NCBI GenBank assembly: GCA_905116865.2
Contig: CAJHNH020008560.1
Span: 284,952-348,951 of the forward strand
From: Candidula unifasciata
Taxonomy: Eukaryota > Mollusca > Gastropoda > Stylommatophora > Geomitridae
Reading direction: 5' to 3'
DNA length: 64,000 bases
The notes beneath the pieces were generated by a model, which saw only the letters and a list, made by a program, of their open reading frames with translations, searched no databases and was not told the origin of the DNA. Below are positions 15,101 through 23,205 of this stretch, in pieces. Position numbers and translations under genes: made by a program. How positions within the stretch are numbered: the first letter of the stretch is position 1; each line of letters opens with the position of its first letter.

Positions 15101-18100
15101 ATACACCATGGCATTATGTCACATGATGCCAATACACCATGTCATTATGTCACATGATGCCAATACACCATGTCATTGTGTCACATGATACCAATACACC
15201 ATGTCATTATGTCACATGATGCCAATACACCATGTCATTGTGTCACATGATACCAATACACCATGTCATTGTGTCAAATCTTGCCAGTACACAATAAAAT
15301 AGTAATTTGGCATCATTTTACACCCTCTCATTGTGTCACATGATGCCTATACACCATGGCATTGTGTCACATGATGCAAATACACCATGGCATTGTGTCA
15401 CATGATGCCAATACACCATGGCATTGTGTCACATGATGCCAATACACCATGTCATTATGTCACATGAGGCCAATACACATGTAATTGTGTCGCATTATGC
15501 CAATACACCATGTCATTGTGTCGCATGATACCAGTACACCATGTCATTGTGTCAAATGGTCATCATGCCAATGACATAGTGTATTGGCATCATTTTACAC
15601 CATGTCATTGTGTCACATGATGCCAATACACCATGTCATTGTGTCACATGATGCCAATACACCATGTCATTGTGTCACATGATTCCAATACACCATGTCA
15701 TTATTATAACTTAACATCATCATATCCTGTCATTGTGTGATGAGACATATCCTGTTCAACCCTACAGATCGGTACCACCCCCATCTGTCTCCAAATGAGG
15801 GTTAAGAGAGATGGTCTGGTCGCCAAGAGCCAACCTGTGCCAGTGAAAGTCATCGACTACTACAATCCAAGTAAATTTGTCCGGAATTTGTGTTGCTCAT
15901 TCTAGCATGTCCCACAAGTGTCTGTACACAGGAAAAATAAACATATTGCCAACACTTTTACAAGCATAACTCCAGCCAACTTTCACACAATTTTAAGTTA
16001 TTTTTCTGTCAAGCTTGTCTGTGCTTTGAATTGTATTTTTGTTTCTCATAACATGCCCAACATTTCTTCTTTTCCTTCTCCCTGTCGGGTTTTTATTTTA
16101 TAATACAGTGCAGACCAGTTAAGGTGATCTCAGATGTGGTTAGAATTCATGTTGTGAAGAATTCTTCTTCTTCTTCTTCTTCTTCTGCCTTTCTATCCCC
16201 AAGTGGAGCATAGGCCCTCAACCAACTCACGCCAAGTTGTTCTATCCTTCGCCATTGCATGGAGCTCTCCCAATGTCCTCCCCATCTTTCTAACTTCATT
16301 CTCCAACTCTCTTCTCCATGTGTTTTTTGGCCTTCCTTTATTCCTATGCCCCTGTGGGTTCCAATGCAAAGACATTCTAGTTATGCTGTTCTCCTGTTTT
16401 CTCAGTGTGTGTCCTATCCCACGCCAGCATCTTTTCCTCACCTCTTGGTCCACTTGAGCCTGTTTAGTTCTCTCCCAAAGCTCTACATTAGTGATTCTAT
16501 AATACGATTTAATTCCTTCTCTTCTGCGCAGGCAACAGTTAATGAATGTCTGTAGTTTATTTTTTATCTGGGCAAATTTCTTTGTTTATTCCCGGCAATG
16601 TTTCTTGCCTGAACTCTTATCTGAATAAGAGGAATTCCCCAGTGAATTCTCCTTATCAGGTCTGAACTGTTCTGACACTGCTATTTAATGGACTTGCATG
16701 GTTAATATTCTAAGAGATATTTGGTCTATTTCTTTCAGACAACCAAGTGACAGTTTTTTATCAGTCTGCGATCCTGAAGAATTCGACAATTTGTGATGTT
16801 GTCAATGAAGTGGACAACTGTGTCTCAGTCAGCAAGTAAGTATGTGATAATTGTGTCAGTCAGCAAGTAATTATATGATAATTGGATCAATCAACAGTGT
16901 GCAAGCTTCACTGGAAAGTTCACGGGTGATGAGCATACTTTGGATTTTTTCTCCAGGCTATGCTGGTGTGGTGTGTAATTAACAGCCAGACCGACTGGCT
17001 GGATCCACACCACTGGGTGGTGAATTGATACATGACAAGGCAGATGTGGTCAAGGCCCTTTGGGAACAAGCAACAGAATCAGTAGAGAAAGAAGATTATT
17101 ATGGCCTGGAGAGAATGAGGCACCTTGGTGTAACCAGAGGGTCTGGCCGGCTCGTTACACTCAGAGGAAAGGCAAGACGGACATTTAACCAGATTGGGAC
17201 CGGTACCATCAGTACTGGAACTTCCCTGTGTGGGATCCGGGGCCCCATTGTGGGGGGAAAACAAGAATAGACCCACTGCCTACCAAAAAGCATGTCGTAA
17301 AGTCGACTAATTGGTAGCTTCCTTTGAAGTCGGAGTGCATCTGCCTGAGAGGCAAGGAACCAACAGTCTGCATTCAAGTGAATCAGATCTGTAAAACTGA
17401 TGCACACGCAACACCCAGGTTCTGGAGCAGGACTGCAGTCCAGGTGTGGACGAACAACCAGAACTTTCCGCCAGAGTGTACAGCTGGTGAACGCGAAGAA
17501 GAAGAAGAAGTACTGGAACTCTGCGCTGGCTGCAGAAGATGAGGACGGAGCATACATGCGAATGCCCTGAGTGCTGTGATGTCAATTCTTGACTCAACTC
17601 AAGTCAACTCAATCAGCCAGTAGAAGGCAGCTGTCAGTTCCAATAGACCATGGAGTTATACCACTGGTTTTGAGAACCGCCACGGCTATGACTGTAAAGT
17701 CTAATGTGGGAGTGACAGTCTCTGCCCTATTGTCTACATTGATACTTTATTACACTGAGGCTGGTTTTCTCTCAGACATTTCCTCTCTGTAGCTTGCTGC
17801 ATTGGCATCTTTCAAAGTGTGACATCCCATCTTTCACTGTCTGCCTCTATAGGAGACGATCAGCAGCTAGTTAGTTATAGTTTATAGTTAATCGAACGAT
17901 TATCCTCATTGCACATCAGAAAAGACCATAAGCGCACGGATCCCATCTTCAGTATATCCCCTAGGTGTTGTGACTGATAACACCAGTTCTATGTTTGTTT
18001 ACTATTCATCTTTTGCTACCTGTATAGTGTTCGTGTTTGGTGACTCCTCTTTGACTTAAAGTTCTTGTAGTCTTTAAGTCATGCCAGTTCAAGGTCATCT

Positions 18101-18721
18101 CCTGTTTCATCCTGCCTCCTTGAGAGTATTGAGAATGCCGGCCTGGTTCATTGCTTTTCCTGTACCTACCATGGCCCTGACAACAAGCCAATCAGCTCGT
18201 TCATTCCCTCTTACCCCAGAGTGTCCTGGCACAAAAATGAAACAAATTCCTTTTAGACACGATTTCATCAGCGACTACAACCATTTTCTTCAAATCCATC
18301 CTGTCTCTATCTTCTTAAGGATGCTCATGGAATCACTTGGACACACATAGGAAAACTGCTGTCTCTAGCCACATCATTGCTTTTGTTACCACAATCACCT
18401 CCATAGTCAAACTACTTGTAGTTGAGGCAAACAGTCTGCTTTCTTCTTTTACATTTTTCCCTTGAACCAGAACCGTGAAAGCCCGTGAACTTTGTACATG
18501 CCGAATGACAGATCCATCCATGTAGATAACTGCGTCTCCATCCGCTGATTTTTCAAGAATTAGGGCTTGCACGTCTGCCTCAACCACCAACAGGCCTTGT
18601 TGTTTGCAATCTCTAGCCAGTTTTATGCAGACTTAACAGGATATACCCCACTCTGCTGGTACTCATATCCATTCCTCACCAGGTTCTATGTCCTCAGATG
18701 AACAAACTTGTTTAAAAATGT

Positions 18722-18771
<50 letters not shown>

Positions 18772-19154
18772 CTCTTATATTCCTTTTTATAAAATCAAGT
18801 TATAATTTTAACTTCTACTATTAGTTTTGGAATTTTGCACCCACTGCTGAAGTTGGTTATGAAACATTTAAGATAATGGACCCCCCCCTCCCCCCCCCCC
18901 CCCCCCCTCCTTTTTTCCCCAGTGATGATTCTGAACTCTTTTATTCTTTTCATCCTACATTTCAGTTAACATTTTTATTTTTATTTTGTAGCGATGTTGT
19001 TAAATGTAATATGGTTGATGAAGATACACCATGGTGGACATGGGGGTGCAGCCTAGAGCTGCAAGAAAAAAACATTTCACTAAGGGGACAAGACGCTTCA
19101 TTAACCACCACAGAAAAGACATCATCAGTCATTTTACTCTTGTGGAGCTTTTGA
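140..19154 (+). CDS. alpha-2-macroglobulin/CD109-like thioester protein, 3' part (11 exons)
   Basis: Exons are 140-296, 1551-1622, 2840-3020, 5686-5894, 7214-7366, 8775-8837, 11534-11643, 13406-13556, 15768-15870, 16739-16835 and 18992-19154. All have AG acceptors and GT donors, and the reading phases join without a stop, giving 485 residues plus TGA. Exons 1-5 encode the C-terminal half of the thioester alpha-helical domain (IAKQNSDGSFPEPG, EMTAYILLTY, GGFQSTQDTVVALHALS). Exons 5-7 encode the CUB-like region, and exons 7-10 the receptor-binding domain (SSGMAIQEFGIPSGF, VIDYYNP). Family members are secreted or GPI-linked protease traps or complement-like opsonins. The N-terminal macroglobulin domains, bait region and thioester Cys are upstream of the window. 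The extra Cys-bearing tail after the receptor domain resembles CD109/TEP members more than classical A2M, so the subfamily is inferred. Introns total about 17.5 kb and are almost entirely repeats. Confidence 0.9.
303..566 (-). mobile_element. GAA-tailed SINE-like element (family G1), old copy
   Basis: It begins (minus-strand tail) with cttcttcttcttcc and continues through the shared blocks aactctggttattcgtccac, gcagatgcactt and cctaattagtcg. It sits just inside A2M intron 1. Confidence 0.65.
836..960 (-). mobile_element. tRNA-SINE body fragment
   Basis: The blocks gcacttggcgggtgatgtg, tggccacctttgcttccca and cctggtacccattttagact match the body of the SINEs at 4153-4440 and 4996-5273. The tRNA-like head is missing. 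Confidence 0.6.
1551..1622 (+). CDS. A2M-like exon 2 (thioester domain)
   Basis: A 24-codon exon (acceptor tttacag, donor gtgggt, phase 0 at both ends) encodes GNAAGGIALTLYVMITLLEN. This is the macroglobulin helix normally seen as 'LTAYVTIALLE'. Confidence 0.88.
1709..2712. repeat. 46-bp minisatellite, about 21 copies, with 230-bp higher-order period
   Basis: The unit is like gatacaaataccatctaatg followed by ttctgtgtcagaatgtgatatgctct. The 5' part has tgtgatatgctct variants, the 3' part tgagatatcctct variants. A distinctive pair of variant units recurs exactly 230 bases apart (gatatcttct at 2261 and 2491), i.e. five units. Confidence 0.93.
2840..3020 (+). CDS. A2M-like exon 3 (thioester domain)
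   Basis: The exon runs from acceptor tttccag to donor gtttga. It starts in phase 0 and ends in phase 1. It encodes NAAGSNADQVIAKALSY, then DDLYTLALASYAFELAKSS, a typical paired-helix segment of the thioester domain. Confidence 0.9.
3310..3610. repeat. 26-bp minisatellite, about 11 copies
   Basis: Units of ctgcatctaaactcacctt plus gtatgta lie in A2M intron 3. One copy has a tandem ctcactca expansion. Confidence 0.92.
4153..4440 (+). mobile_element. tRNA-derived SINE (family S1), full-length-looking copy
   Basis: The tRNA-like head has box A tggctaaggtgttgcgagtc and box B-like gatcgaaatcc. The body is cgacccagcctcaaatggg, agtaaagacagccggtgtaa, ctgaccacataacccaccga, then tgtaaaaatatgggcgctc. 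It follows a 20-base poly(C) tract. Confidence 0.8.
4515..4690 (-). mobile_element. tRNA-SINE (family S2) copy
   Basis: The body blocks are ctttactttccaggacattac and cccatttaaggctgcgttga. The minus-strand head has a tRNA-like box A region (ggtgtagaagctaaaagctc). An A-tract interrupts head and body. Confidence 0.55.
4996..5273 (-). mobile_element. tRNA-derived SINE (family S1), opposite orientation
   Basis: It is the reverse complement of the 4153-4440 element, including the box A region (ttgcgagtccgacttgtaat on the minus strand) and a gatcgaaaccc box B. The minus-strand 3' end is a short (ctta)n run. Confidence 0.8.
5686..5894 (+). CDS. A2M-like exon 4 (thioester domain)
   Basis: The acceptor is ttccacag and the donor is gtgaat. 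The first two bases complete Asp with exon 3. It encodes DGLTFWHQVQAPK, then EMTAYILLTYIVRGE and QRSPHGGFQSTQ, which is a strong family signature (GGF.STQ). Confidence 0.93.
6025..6107. repeat. (TA)n microsatellite
   Basis: About 80 bases of alternating TA with small interruptions, in A2M intron 4. Confidence 0.95.
6218..6425 (-). mobile_element. tRNA-SINE (family S3), diverged copy
   Basis: It shares ttagttgtgtgtcttttacag, gcagaaccaatccccaacat, ctgataccactgttaaaacc and cacagctggaatcgg with the copies at 34860 and 50483. The tRNA-like head is at the right on the minus strand. Confidence 0.65.
6628..6886. mobile_element. Fold-back (palindromic MITE-like) element in A2M intron 4
   Basis: CTTTATTAATATCCTACCCC at 6628-6647 is exactly reverse-complemented at 6867-6886. 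GTCACAGGACAGTC at 6666-6679 is reverse-complemented at 6846-6859. The arms surround a roughly 150-bp centre. No transposase is present. Confidence 0.75.
7015..7135 (+). mobile_element. SINE S3 3' fragment
   Basis: aaaacagcgccaaactaacg, ttggtttttagcattctgta and aaggatatacaactaa match the reverse complement of the S3 3' end. The head is absent. Confidence 0.5.
7214..7366 (+). CDS. A2M-like exon 5 (end of thioester domain, start of CUB)
   Basis: A 51-codon, phase-0 exon (acceptor atttcag, donor gtaaat) starts DTVVALHALSQFAK. It directly continues GGFQSTQ of exon 4, as in known macroglobulins. Confidence 0.93.
7800..8520 (+). mobile_element. LINE (RNase H-bearing, I-like) 3' end, family N
   Basis: It encodes an RNase H start (GDLIIYTDGSV...RRAWGFIVK), then frame-broken continuation TGRQIGW-like, and ends with a CPECCD-type Cys motif in the 3' region. 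It is followed by a (ctcaa)n tail at 8500-8520. It is 5' truncated and frameshifted, in A2M intron 5. Confidence 0.8.
8775..8837 (+). CDS. A2M-like exon 6 (CUB region)
   Basis: A small 21-codon, phase-0 exon (acceptor cttcag, donor gtgagc) encodes TKDVPSKVKIDATGSGIGLV. The G.G..LVEV stretch before the beta strand of exon 7 is characteristic of this family. Confidence 0.85.
9262..9380 (-). mobile_element. LINE family N 3' end fragment
   Basis: gaaccgacatcacagcactc and ctgccagcgaagagttccga are the reverse complement of the family N 3' end. Between 9380 and 9960 I recognise nothing. Confidence 0.65.
9960..11092 (+). mobile_element. LINE reverse-transcriptase fragment, degenerate (family R)
   Basis: Translated in several frames it gives EEQMGF, FIDQEKAFDRVDR (RT motif A), LRQGCVLSPLLF (motif B region), then AIFTSDGKLDREISLRC, IRNHEIRRMLGIKP and IKWFGHLTRRPW. 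The catalytic YxDD motif is not intact. The element ends in (gaa)n at 11077-11088. It is frameshifted and inactive. Confidence 0.85.
11150..11365 (+). mobile_element. LINE 3' end fragment
   Basis: gaagtgatgttctgtagaag and acctgctacaggctgatgg resemble the 3' end of the LINE at 52630-53032 (gtgatgttctgcaaaggacc). It is short and degenerate. Confidence 0.45.
11534..11643 (+). CDS. A2M-like exon 7 (CUB to receptor-binding domain)
   Basis: The acceptor is tttccag and the donor is gtaggt, ending in phase 2. It encodes VAVYFNVESDIGEVTFEL, followed by HLLVETCTK. It joins exon 6 in frame. Confidence 0.9.
11935..12085 (+). mobile_element. tRNA-SINE body fragment
   Basis: agtaaaggtggctggcatga, ttgaatgccttttagtctgt and aaaaatttgagct match the S1/S2 body. 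No head is recognised. Confidence 0.5.
12345..12545 (-). mobile_element. GAA-tailed element G1, truncated
   Basis: tgcagactgttggtcccctg, cagatagatgcactttgact and ctctaattagtcacttcc are G1 blocks. Confidence 0.6.
12590..12885 (-). mobile_element. LINE family N 3' end
   Basis: The minus strand encodes GNEQAVRLAGSEPLGGKLM, a linker with YGLRRM, then TEHSWECPECCEVDF at the end. This is the RNase H end and C-terminal Cys motif of family N. Confidence 0.75.
13275..13390 (+). mobile_element. LINE 3' end with (ctaa)n tail
   Basis: It encodes SHRTLGFILRGGSEHLW, then TCPECNDDNP-stop, followed by actaactaactaacta. It matches 22711-22808. It lies directly before A2M exon 8. Confidence 0.7.
13406..13556 (+). 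CDS. A2M-like exon 8 (receptor-binding domain)
   Basis: The acceptor is ctactag and the donor is gtaatt. The first base completes Lys with exon 7. It encodes GASSGMAIQEFGIPSGF, followed by DRKVVFYFDK. SGMA...PSGF is the hallmark of the A2M receptor-binding domain. Confidence 0.94.
13565..13845. repeat. Degenerate ~40-bp tandem repeat
   Basis: It repeats variants of cactagacaacatattctca and tactagacaagtatct, and is clearly imperfect. Confidence 0.75.
13848..14832. repeat. 31-bp minisatellite I, about 31 copies
   Basis: Units of gacatgaacacaccatgaca plus tagtttcacat lie in A2M intron 8. Variants include aaagtttcaaatgac. Confidence 0.95.
14940..15715. repeat. 31-bp minisatellite II, about 25 copies
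   Basis: Units of gatgccaatacaccatgtca plus ttatgtcacat. The period equals that of the preceding array, and 22 of 31 positions match its unit. A short unique segment separates the two arrays. Confidence 0.95.
15768..15870 (+). CDS. A2M-like exon 9 (receptor-binding domain)
   Basis: The acceptor is cctacag and the donor is gtaaat, ending in phase 1. It encodes IGTTPICLQMRVKRDG and ends PVKVIDYYNP, the usual 'V.V.DYY.P' end of the receptor domain. Confidence 0.93.
16106..16669. mobile_element. MITE M1 copy interrupted by a LINE
   Basis: The left end CAGTGCAGACC is preceded by TA. The right end is ctccttatcaggtctgaactg. The body blocks (aaggtgatctcagatg, gaactcttatctgaataag) match the intact copies at 38209 and 40427. 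A minus-strand LINE sits between about 16157 and 16560. The right TA has decayed to TT. Confidence 0.75.
16157..16560 (-). mobile_element. LINE 3' end inserted in MITE M1
   Basis: The minus strand encodes RCWRGIGHTLRKQENSITR, then HRNKGRPKNTWRRELENEV and TTWRELVEGLCSTWG, a classic LINE C-terminal region. The 3' tail is (gaa)n at 16159-16184. Confidence 0.85.
16739..16835 (+). CDS. A2M-like exon 10 (C-terminal Cys tail)
   Basis: The acceptor is tttcag and the donor is gtaagt, ending in phase 2. It encodes NQVTVFYQSAILKNSTICDV then NEVDNCVSVS. The donor region is partly duplicated about 30 bases downstream (a second cagtcagcaagtaa). Confidence 0.8.
16890..17222 (+). mobile_element. LINE family N, left part (split by a G1 insertion)
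   Basis: tgagcatactttggattttt, ggctggatccacaccactgg and atggcctggagagaatgagg are family N blocks. It continues at 17509. Confidence 0.8.
17223..17508 (+). mobile_element. GAA-tailed SINE-like element G1 with perfect 12-bp target duplication
   Basis: It is 286 bp. The 5' end is tccctgtgtgggatccgggg, the middle cgtaaagtcgactaattggt and gcatctgcctgagaggcaag, and the 3' end gaacgcgaagaagaagaag. AGTACTGGAACT flanks it at 17211-17222 and 17509-17520. I see no tRNA, 7SL or 5S-like promoter boxes. Confidence 0.88.
17509..17620 (+). mobile_element. LINE family N, right part
   Basis: It resumes the element of 16890-17222 with ctctgcgctggctgcagaag, a gagtgctgtgatgtcaattc end and a (ctcaa)n tail. Confidence 0.8.
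17880..18700 (-). mobile_element. LINE RNase H domain fragment
   Basis: The minus strand encodes DGDAVIYMDGSVIRHVQ, then STTSSLTMEVIVVTKAM. Further along, a broken frame resembles the H-S-G-V-x-G-N-E-x-A-D end of LINE RNase H domains (18180-18240). Confidence 0.7.
18724..18769. repeat. (TA)n microsatellite
   Basis: About 46 bases of pure alternating TA in A2M intron 10. A long C-rich tract follows at 18879-18910. Confidence 0.95.
18992..19154 (+). CDS. A2M-like terminal exon, provisional
   Basis: A T-rich tract and tttgtag acceptor precede an in-frame 54-codon ORF. It begins NDVVKCNMVDEDTPWW and ends SSVILLLWSF-stop. The Cys and acidic start fits a CD109/TEP-type tail, and the short hydrophobic end could be a GPI-signal remnant. 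However, its last 15-25 bases run into a LINE 3' end (19130-19212), so the real terminus may be different or TE-derived. Confidence 0.5.
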
Positions 19155-19212
19155 GGGGGAGATCGGAGCACCTATGGATCTGTCTGGAGTGCTGTGATGA
19201 TAATCCTTTCTA
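19130..19212 (+). mobile_element. LINE 3' end overlapping the A2M terminal exon
   Basis: In one frame it encodes LLRGRSEHLWICLECCDDNP, the same C-terminal motif as at 13275 and 22711. The A2M stop (19152-19154) is read in a different frame inside it. Confidence 0.6.
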
Positions 19213-19224
19213 ATCATTCAACAT

Positions 19225-19535
19225 CATCATGTAGCAGGTCCTTTGCAGAACGTCGCTCTCATCACAGTCTGCCTGTAAGAAACTCGGTCTCTTGCCAGTT
19301 CTCCCGCCTCATGAACTTGCACACTCAAGGAGTCACTTATATCCTGTGCCCATCTTCATGTTGGTTGGCCCCTGCCACTCCTTCCTGGTACCATGCCTTC
19401 TGCTATAATTTTTTCAAATCCGTCGTGGCGCTTGATATGACCAAAATATTTCAGCTCTCGAGAAAGGATGCTGTTTATTAGCCAATCTTCCTTGATGTTC
19501 AGATCTTTTAAGATGTCAATATTTCTCATCTCCTT
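19225..19535 (-). mobile_element. LINE 3' end (family S)
   Basis: It is a near-identical reverse copy of 52695-53030 (gcaggtcctttgcagaacgt, gatgctgtttattagccaat, ttccttgatgttcagatctt). Confidence 0.8.
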
Positions 19536-19724
19536 TGAAACTAATCACACCATTTAATTCCACATAGTCTATTGAAATGAACCACATATAAGCCTTTTCA
19601 TTATGACAAAAATGTTTGTACTATTTTCAGAATTTTCATCCACATTCATTGTTGAGTTTTGTTCTGTAGGTATGCATAGCTCCTTCCTCCTTTTTAGAAT
19701 GAAATTATTCGTTATTTGGAGCCC

Positions 19725-19900
19725 TACTCTGGCTTTGCCAGGGGCCATAATATAGCGTGGCCATAAATATGGCCTAAAGGCTGAACGTGGTTTCTGGGAC
19801 CTCTCCACGGTGATCCTCACCCACATGGTGACACATTGTGTCATCGGGTGTTTATCGCTTGTGTGATGTCCTGGTGAGGTAGAAAGTCAGTCAGTCAGTC
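19725..19900 (+). repeat. CAGT-ended interspersed repeat
   Basis: agccctactctggctttgcc, tttctgggacctctccacgg and tcgggtgtttatcgcttgtg end in gtcagtcagtcagtcat. Three other copies lie at 44690, 50747 and 51437. It may be a LINE or SINE 3' end. Confidence 0.7.
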
Positions 19901-22389
19901 ATAGGTAGGCATTGTGTGTAAATAACATTGACTAAAACATTCATGACCGATCATATGTTGATGGTTTCTGTGTATTTCTTACCACAGGTAGTAAAACTAC
20001 CATTGATCATCACAAGTTCTTCAAGACCTCAGTGATACGTCAAACGTGCTGTTAGACAACACACTTATTGCTGTAAATTGTAATATATGTGCACCTAATA
20101 TAAAGTTCACCACATATTACACATATGTGTAGCATTTTACACAAATATTGTTTATGACCTGCACACATTCCTGTAAATTACTGCTGTAAATTATCTACAG
20201 AAGAATATGCTTTACTTGTGTTCATATTAAAATTAGTGAGTAGACACAAACATTTTCATGTGTTTCTTTAATTTTATGATAAGAGAGGGAGGATGGAGAG
20301 AGCCTGTATCTGTGTTAGTGTTGGTGGTGCGTACATATGTATGTAAGTGTGTCTGTCTGCCAGTCAGTTTAATTTTCTCAACCATCTTTCATCCCATGAC
20401 ATTAGCTTCTTCTCTCTTTCTTTTGTCCTACTGCTTATGTGGTGAAGTGTTGCAGAGAAGAGTTTGGTGTAGTTTCCTGTCTTTTGCTAATGGTGTAGCT
20501 AGTGTTAATGTCATATTGCATGTTTTTCATATCTTTTTTACTCCATCCACCCATCACTTTCTGGTTTGGCCTCTTGTTTTCTTGGTGTCCTGGGGATAGT
20601 GGTTGACTTAGTAAGAAACTTCAATGAATGACTAAAGAAAACCAGTGACCAACGAGAGAAGTATCCTGAGCGACTTACCAAGGAATTTTGGTGAACCACT
20701 TACAAAGACCAGTGACCACGTTGTGAAGTCCACTGAGCGACTTATGGTGTCCCAGAGATAGTGGGTGACCTTACCAAAGAACTTCAGTAAATGCCTTACC
20801 AAGCTCAGTAAGAAACTTGAGAAGTGTCTTGATTGACCTAGGGTGTCCCAAATGATAAAAACATTGAGCAATTTAATTTGTACCAAGACAGTGAACCCCT
20901 TATGAAAGACATAATCCCCATTAAGGTGTCCTGAGGATAGTGGTTGACTTAGCAAGAAGCTTCAGTGAACAATTCACAGAAACCAGTGACCATCTAGAGA
21001 AGTACAAGGTCCGACAATTCAGTATTGAGACTAATTCCATGCAAATGTAAATAATCAACAGTTGAAGATATAACCTGTATCCGATATAAAGTAAGTCCCT
21101 TGTGCATTGATACAGCAAGTGGCATGATCTAACAAACACTGGAACAATGTCTGTAGTTTTTCTGTTGTTATGGCACTTAAAGTCGATGTTACGGCCCTTT
21201 GGATGTCATCAGTATAGTTAAAGAAGTGTCCTTTTACTCGTTACTTTAATTTTGGGAATAAACTTGTTTCACCAATTCAGTTGTTTCAATGGCGCTTTTT
21301 CTGAGTTGAAAAAAATTAATGTTAGCTTTTTGCTCCGTGCTGATTATGTAACAATGCACCTCTGACTATGTCAACAAAATGACAGCTTGTTTGTTGTGTG
21401 CTTATGTTGTCAGTGATAAAAAGTTGCCAGATCATTGATGACTGTTGCCTGTTTAGATTCCATGCTTTGCTTCATAGATGGCTTTTTTGTCTTGGCCATA
21501 ATTGTCAGACCTTGTATGCTGAGTCCTTAAAAATCCTTATGTAACTAGCTGACATGACAACTTGAACCCTCAATGAGTTTCTGAAACCTAACCCTATGAC
21601 ATGACACTTGCCATTTGCCCTAAGTTTTCACCTTACTCTATGTAAATTCCTAGCACCATATACCAAGAAGATCATGATGAACCTTGTCCCAGTACAGCAT
21701 TGTTTGTAGATAACCGGCTACTGCCACCTAGTTGCATACTACCATAACCACAGCTTATCATCTATAATCCGACACCAGACTCTGGCAAGACATGTTCGCC
21801 CCCGCCTGTCGGCATGACTATTGCTGATGATGATGCTTTTTAACCACCTCTGGCTGATACCTGCCCCTATAATAACTTTTTAATATTTTACTATATAGCA
21901 TATATAATTTACATTCCCTGCTGCCAAGACAATCAATACCAATAGTTTTATTAAAGTATATAACCCCTAAAACAGCTCAGGGGTGTGCACCCCTGCTCAC
22001 TACCACCCCTAAGTCCTCGTATCTTGTTCTGTCTGCCCCACCATTCACTGATGCACAGGAGCCTTAGCTGAGCTGTCAGATTACCCTTGCCCCTGAATGA
22101 TGTGACCCCAGCCTCCATCGAGCCGCCAGGTGACCTACTTTTCTGATCTAAAAATACCAAACCGGAAGTGCTGCACCGCTGGGTCAGCGGTGCCAATTCT
22201 TTTGTTTTCATCAATGTCAATGGGTGGTGCACAAAGAATAAAGTAGCACCGCTTTAATATAGGTTATATAGCGACCAAGCCCTAAAAATCGCTGGATTTC
22301 CTCCCTATACACTACTTCCCCCCCCCCCCCCCCCAGGCTTTGGACCAGTCCCAGTGGAAGGAAAGATTCTCTCCTCTTCGAGAGAAATA
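19901..22389. other. Mostly unrecognised intergenic stretch
   Basis: Three degenerate copies of a ggtgtcctggggatagtggt-type segment occur near 20586, 20740 and 20922 (spacing about 155-180 bp). AATAAA occurs at 21257, but it is too far from 19154 to assign as the A2M poly(A) signal. A poly(C) tract lies at 22317-22335. No ORF here looks real. Confidence 0.5.
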
Positions 22390-22695
22390 CAAGTGATACA
22401 CTGATAATAACAATTTGCCATAGACAGTCGTTCTGACATTTGAGAAGAAATGGACTCGAGAACTTCATAACAACTTTCAAGAGTGGTGGGAAAACAGCAA
22501 AAGAAAGACAAATATATAAATATTTGTAGGGCTCGGCCACGTGGGTTACACTGACCTAATCTACGATGCTGGTGATCACACAAGGTGATGAAGTCAGGTG
22601 AGCTAAGCTGTAAGACACAACTTAGGTTAAAGAGCAACACAGCCTGCCAACTATCCTTTTCGACTGATTAAAGGAGGCGGAGTAGTAGTAGTAGT
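22390..22695 (+). mobile_element. LINE 3' end
   Basis: It encodes HLRRNGLENFITTFKSGGK, then TAKERQIYKYL. It is related to NGLANLVTTGKIDGRRARGK at 27990 and to the minus-strand element at 43420. The tail is (gta)n at 22681-22700. Confidence 0.7.
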
Positions 22696-22710
22696 AGTAG
22701 TTGGTACTGT

Positions 22711-22808
22711 TAGCCATCGGACGTTGGGGTTCATACTGAGGGGAGGATCTGAGCACCTATGGACATGTCCGGAGTGCAATGAGGATAACCCAACTAACTA
22801 ACTAACTT
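22711..22808 (+). mobile_element. LINE 3' end with (ctaa)n tail
   Basis: It is nearly identical to 13275-13390 (gccatcggacgttggggttc, ctgagcacctatggacatgt), ending in caactaactaactaac. Confidence 0.75.
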
Positions 22809-22871
22809 TCTCCGACTACTACCACGTCTAACAGTAACACCCATTTATACATGAACAACAATGTCAACACA

Positions 22872-23205
22872 ATTGTCTGTTGGCTGGATCTGCACCACTT
22901 GGGGGTGAACTGATGCATGACAAGGCAGACGTGGTCAAGGCTCTTTGGGAACAAGCAACGGAATTAGTAGAGAAAAAATATTATTATGGCCCGGAGAGAA
23001 TGTGGCACCTGGATGTAACCAGGGGATCTGGCCGACTCACTACACTCAGAGAAAAGGCAAGATGGACATTTAACAAGATTACGACCGGTACTGAGTACCA
23101 TCAGTATTGGAAATCTGCACTGGCTGCTGAAGATGAGGACGGAGCATGCATGGGACAGCCCCGAGTGCTGCAACGTCAATTCTTGACTCAACTCAAAATT
23201 GTCTG
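22872..23205 (+). mobile_element. LINE family N 3' end
   Basis: It encodes MAGSAPLGGELMHDKADVVK, continues with a YYYGPERMWHLDV segment, and ends gagtgctgcaacgtcaattc with a ctcaactcaa tail. Confidence 0.8.

Noticed and set aside
20258..20599. 113-codon plus-strand ORF
   Set aside because: Hydrophobic low-information sequence without domain, splice or repeat support. Similar text occurs near 4727-4909, pointing to an old repeat.
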